A DNA stretch of 9,572 nt, taken from contig JADHND010000049.1 of the NCBI GenBank assembly GCA_016779685.1, positions 1 through 9,572 of the forward strand. The letters are read 5' to 3'. Within the stretch, counting starts at the first letter, position 1, and each line of letters opens with the position of its first letter. Of the stretch, positions 7,086 through 9,572 are shown in pieces. The notes under the pieces were generated by a model. It saw nothing but the letters and a program-made list of their open reading frames with translations, was not told the origin of the DNA and searched no databases. The stretch comes from Shewanellaceae bacterium (GTDB lineage: Bacteria; Pseudomonadota; Gammaproteobacteria; Enterobacterales; Shewanellaceae). A program made the position numbers and the translations under genes.

Positions 7086-8007
7086 GATTTATATCTTTAG
7101 GAGAACTTAATTTAGCTCGCGGATGAGCTTGATCATAGACTTTGGCTAAATGCGCAAAATCCAAGTTAGTGTATACTTGCGTGGTCGATAAATTGGCATG
7201 GCCAAGCAAAACTTGTACTGCTCTTAGATTGCCACTTGATTCCAAAAAATGCGTGGCGAAGGAATGACGTAACTTGTGCGGATGCACTCTTTGTGACAAA
7301 CCTTGTGCCATACCCCATTGGCGCAATCGTTGCTGAATGGTACTGTGGGCAATACGCCGCCCCAAGCGACTTAAAAACAAAGCGTCACAAGCATGTTGAT
7401 TAAATTGAGCACGAACCGATAACCAGGCTTGTAATTGTTGCTTGGCAACACGACCTATTGGCAGCAGTCGCTCTTTATTACCTTTACCCAGCACCTTAAC
7501 CCATGCCTGCGATAAATCAACATCTCTCATATTCAAACGTGCTAATTCAGCCAAGCGCAAACCACTTGAATAAAACAACTCCATCATCGCAAGATCCCGT
7601 ATAGCCAAGGGTTCAAGTTGTGGCGATGCTTGCAATAACTGAAATACACTGTCTACATCCATGTGCTTGGGCAATGGCTGCTGCATCTTGGGGGCTTTAA
7701 CCAATTTAGCCGGGTTGGTTGAGCGCAATGTCTGTAGGATTAAAAAATCAAGATAGGCTCGTGACGCCGACAAATGCAATGCGATTGAACGCGGTGATAA
7801 AGATTGAGCCGCCAATGTCATCACCAAATGCTCAATGTCCTGGGTTTCACACACTTGCCAGACCTGAGCTAACGGTGTCGAAGTGAGATGCTGCTCGAGT
7901 AAGCCGGTTAACCTTGCCAGCGCCGTTAAATAATTGCGAATGGTATAAACAGAGTAACCTCGCTCGCTGGTTAAATAACGTTTAAACGCTGGCAACATAT
8001 CAACCAT
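7054..8007 (-). CDS. xerC: Site-specific tyrosine recombinase XerC
   Basis: XerC works with XerD at the chromosomal dif site to resolve chromosome dimers, under FtsK control. With the start at 8007 the protein has 317 residues (E. coli 298). The N-terminal core-binding domain spans about 1–95. The catalytic domain carries the full tyrosine-recombinase set: R151 (SSGLRLAE), K175 (GKGNKER), H244 and R247 (HPHKLRH), H270 (LLGHANL) and nucleophile Y279 (TTQVYTNLDF). It reads AHLAKVYDQAHPRAK near the end, as in XerC rather than XerD. I chose ATG 8007 because GGAG lies 9 nt upstream and it overlaps the preceding stop by 8 nt; 8025 and 7998 are alternatives. After HPRAK, where E. coli XerC nearly ends, there is an extra polar tail of about 18 residues that overlaps the yigB start. 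The dif site is not in the window. Confidence 0.94.
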   Translation of the reverse strand: MVDMLPAFKRYLTSERGYSVYTIRNYLTALARLTGLLEQHLTSTPLAQVWQVCETQDIEHLVMTLAAQSLSPRSIALHLSASRAYLDFLILQTLRSTNPAKLVKAPKMQQPLPKHMDVDSVFQLLQASPQLEPLAIRDLAMMELFYSSGLRLAELARLNMRDVDLSQAWVKVLGKGNKERLLPIGRVAKQQLQAWLSVRAQFNQHACDALFLSRLGRRIAHSTIQQRLRQWGMAQGLSQRVHPHKLRHSFATHFLESSGNLRAVQVLLGHANLSTTQVYTNLDFAHLAKVYDQAHPRAKLSSPKDINHEATDPETQD

Positions 8008-8653
8008 GGTTCGTATCTCCGGCATCTAACAAAGGCCACTGATAGGCGATCAGTTGACGTAATTGTATGAGCAACAAACAATCATATTGACTGTGGAAAT
8101 ACTCCGGTAAAAAATGCGCAAAGCCCAACAGGTAAGTTTGTTCACGACAATGAAAAGGCAATAACGCCACCGACCCGACCGTTTGCCCAAACAGCATCTG
8201 ACTGGCTTCCTCAGATAGGGTGCCTAAGTAAACTTGTTCAGACAGATAACGCTGCCATACCTTTTGCCGAATTGGGTTATCAACCGCAATCACTGCCACG
8301 GCTTGTATACCATAAAAAGACTGTAAATGTACTTGCAATCGTTCACGCCACTGCGCTTGGGTGCTACTAGCTAGCAACGTCATAATACCCTCAAGATTAC
8401 CTCGAAAAGTACGCTCTTGATTAGAAGCCATGGTCAAAAGTTCCGTCACATCTTCTTCCAGTTGGCGTATATGCAACCGCAACTGATGTTGTTGCTTTTG
8501 GACTAGGGAGACAACGCCCTCTTGCGACTCAACCAAAGTTAAATAGCGTAATAATTCAGGGTGCTGGATCAAAAAGTCTGGATGTTCCATCAAATAATCA
8601 CACACCAAACTCGCATCGAGCGCAGCCAAAGAAACAGGATGTTTTTCGGTCAT
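8000..8653 (-). CDS. yigA: DUF484 family protein (YigA-like)
   Basis: This is a member of the DUF484 family, whose gene sits between dapF and xerC in many gammaproteobacteria; its molecular function is not established. With the start at 8653 it has 217 residues. The N-terminal signature VCDYLMEHPDFLIQHPELLRYL (about 17–38) is the family's opening helix. It is followed by VSLVQKQ and a probable coiled coil (about 48–80), then a GAF-like α/β domain (about 95–207) with SVALLPF at 161–167 and LLGFAHFLPEYF at 175–186. The start at 8653 is 10 bp after the dapF stop and has GGA six to eight bases upstream. The frame stays open to 8734, and an ATG at 8683 would overlap dapF by 20 nt, but the family normally starts near the chosen codon. 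GAF-like folds often bind ligands; nothing visible here identifies one. Confidence 0.85.
   Translation of the reverse strand: MTEKHPVSLAALDASLVCDYLMEHPDFLIQHPELLRYLTLVESQEGVVSLVQKQQHQLRLHIRQLEEDVTELLTMASNQERTFRGNLEGIMTLLASSTQAQWRERLQVHLQSFYGIQAVAVIAVDNPIRQKVWQRYLSEQVYLGTLSEEASQMLFGQTVGSVALLPFHCREQTYLLGFAHFLPEYFHSQYDCLLLIQLRQLIAYQWPLLDAGDTNHG
8017..8020 (-). promoter_or_regulatory. Ribosome binding site supporting the xerC start at 8007
   Basis: Read leftward, GGAG occurs within the last codons of the DUF484 gene and ends 9 nt before the ATG at 8007. The other in-frame ATG codons (8025 and 7998) have no comparable site. The start overlaps the upstream TGA by 8 nt, so ribosomes ending the DUF484 gene could re-initiate here. 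Confidence 0.6.
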
Positions 8654-8663
8654 TTGTTTTCCA

Positions 8664-9518
8664 TTAGCAATATATTTGGCCATCAAAAATGTGCTGAACC
8701 GGCCCCGATATCGAGACTTCTTCATTCGATTCATGGGTTGAAATATTTAAATAACCACCTAACAATTTCACTTTTACCTTTTTGCGTAATTGTCCCAACA
8801 TTTGCCCAACCACCACCGCGGCGGCCGCACCACTACCGCAGGCTTGGGTTTCCCCTACACCTCGCTCATACACCCGTAAGCGAATAAAGTCGGACTGTAC
8901 GATCTGCATAAAACCTACATTGGCCTGTTCAGGAAACCGTTCGTGCTGTGATAACAAAGCACCTAATTGTTTAACGGGTGCTTGTTGAATGTCATCTACT
9001 TGCACAATACAGTGTGGATTTCCAAGGGACACCACATTACAAAAAATAGTATCTTCCCCTGCGCGCAAAATATAAGTTTTTTCAGGCTTTTGTGCTTTGA
9101 AAGGGATGGCCTTGGGAGCCCAATTTGGCACACCTAAATTGACCGTCACTTTTCCATCGCGTTCAATTTTTAATGTAAGCTTCCCAGCAAAGGTACTCAC
9201 CCTGATGGTGGTTTTATTGGTTAAGCCTTTGTGTGCTACAAACCGCGCAAAACAACGCGCACCATTGCCACACTGTGTCACTTCACCACCATCGGCATTA
9301 AAAATACGGTAATGGAAATCTAGCTCAGGATCGTAAGGCGGTTCAACCAAGAGCAACTGATCAAAACCAACACCATATTGCCGTAAAGCCAACTGTTTGA
9401 TTTGTTCGGGGGCAAAAAAAATGTTTTGCGTCACCGCATCAACCACCATAAAGTCATTGCCTAGACCATGCATTTTAGAAAAATGCACTAAGTTTTTCTT
9501 GGAGGTATGTTGGCGCAT
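8664..9518 (-). CDS. dapF: Diaminopimelate epimerase
   Basis: DapF converts LL- to meso-diaminopimelate, the precursor of lysine and of the peptidoglycan cross-link. It is cytoplasmic, cofactor-free and uses two cysteines. The protein has 284 residues (E. coli 274). Both catalytic cysteines are in their signatures: C83 in NADGGEVTQCGNGARC and C227 in GETQACGSGAAAA. FSKMHGLGNDFMVVDA (13–28), GVGFDQLLLVEPPYDPELDF (49–68) and GNPHCIVQVDD (166–176) are almost identical to my memory of the E. coli protein. The ATG at 9518 is preceded by AGGA with 7-nt spacing, so the ten extra N-terminal residues before the family start appear real. A possible lptM tail ends 9 bp upstream. The gene opens the leftward dapF–DUF484–xerC–yigB–uvrD order known from E. 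coli. Confidence 0.97.
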   Translation of the reverse strand: MRQHTSKKNLVHFSKMHGLGNDFMVVDAVTQNIFFAPEQIKQLALRQYGVGFDQLLLVEPPYDPELDFHYRIFNADGGEVTQCGNGARCFARFVAHKGLTNKTTIRVSTFAGKLTLKIERDGKVTVNLGVPNWAPKAIPFKAQKPEKTYILRAGEDTIFCNVVSLGNPHCIVQVDDIQQAPVKQLGALLSQHERFPEQANVGFMQIVQSDFIRLRVYERGVGETQACGSGAAAAVVVGQMLGQLRKKVKVKLLGGYLNISTHESNEEVSISGPVQHIFDGQIYC

Positions 9519-9525
9519 GTTTGTG

Positions 9526-9529
9526 TCCT
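9526..9529 (-). promoter_or_regulatory. Ribosome binding site for dapF
   Basis: Read leftward, AGGA ends 7 nt before the ATG at 9518 and overlaps the last base of AAA and the TAG stop of the short frame upstream. It favours 9518 over the later in-frame ATG at 9473, which lies inside the conserved KMHGLGNDF motif. Confidence 0.6.
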
Positions 9530-9572
9530 ATTTTGAATCCGGTAAGGTGCCCACTGCCGATTTATTTGGCTG
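9528..9572 (-). CDS. Possible C-terminal tail of the small lipoprotein LptM (YifL) (partial)
   Basis: Read leftward from the window edge, one frame gives QPNKSAVGTLPDSK followed by TAG (9530–9528). The tail is polar and rich in Pro, Ser, Lys and Asn, like the disordered ending of LptM, a small outer-membrane lipoprotein that assists LptD oxidative maturation and whose gene lies directly upstream of dapF in E. coli. Only 14 codons are visible and there is no lipobox in view, so this is a synteny-based guess. The end of lysA, another common dapF neighbour, is an alternative, as is no gene at all. Confidence 0.3.
   Translation of the reverse strand, partial: QPNKSAVGTLPDSK

Noticed and set aside
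7054..8007. xerC as an integron or phage integrase
   Set aside because: The sequence and the dapF–DUF484–xerC–yigB context are those of the housekeeping XerC; there are no attachment repeats, tRNA or cargo genes beside it.
8654..8734. Longer DUF484 protein starting at 8734 or 8683
   Set aside because: The extension (MNRMKKSRYRGRF…) overlaps the end of dapF in another frame and lies before the usual family start; ATG 8653 has a suitable upstream GGA.
8812..8830. GC-rich CCGCGGCGGCCGC block, possible inserted or engineered site
   Set aside because: It encodes the alanine run after the conserved CGSG of DapF, so it is explained by alanine codons.

Overview
This window looks like a core, chromosomal segment from a gammaproteobacterium of moderate GC content. 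Every full-length protein has a clear E. coli counterpart of nearly the same length. The order dapF – DUF484 gene (yigA-like) – xerC – yigB – uvrD matches the known E. coli arrangement, and the ubiD–fre and hslR–hslO pairs are also E. coli-like neighbours. The sequence diverges enough that I would not call it an enteric; genus cannot be decided by eye.

Layout. The left third (1–3191) reads rightward and looks like one operon: the tail of hslR (Hsp15), hslO (Hsp33), ubiD and fre, with gaps of only 22, 21 and 25 bp. The remaining two thirds (about 3213–9572) read leftward: a possible lptM tail at the right edge, then dapF, a DUF484 gene, xerC, yigB, uvrD and ubiA. Junctions in this set are tight or overlapping (10 bp, 8 nt overlap, 32 nt overlap, 10 bp), except for a 110-bp AT-rich gap before uvrD that holds a candidate promoter. 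The two operons converge at fre/ubiA, where a 9-bp hairpin overlaps the ubiA stop codon.

Functions. hslR and hslO belong to heat and oxidative stress protein quality control. ubiA and ubiD are two consecutive steps of ubiquinone synthesis (prenylation, then decarboxylation of the 4-hydroxybenzoate ring). fre makes reduced flavin, which is the raw material of the prenylated-FMN cofactor that UbiD needs. The leftward set covers lysine/peptidoglycan precursor supply (dapF), chromosome dimer resolution (xerC), a riboflavin-pathway or general HAD phosphatase (yigB) and DNA repair (uvrD).

I found no mobile element, CRISPR array, tRNA/rRNA, phage gene, toxin–antitoxin pair or unknown defence-like cassette. 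No gap without a gene exceeds 110 bp. The observations below concern gene boundaries, overlaps and regulation; none amounts to a new system.
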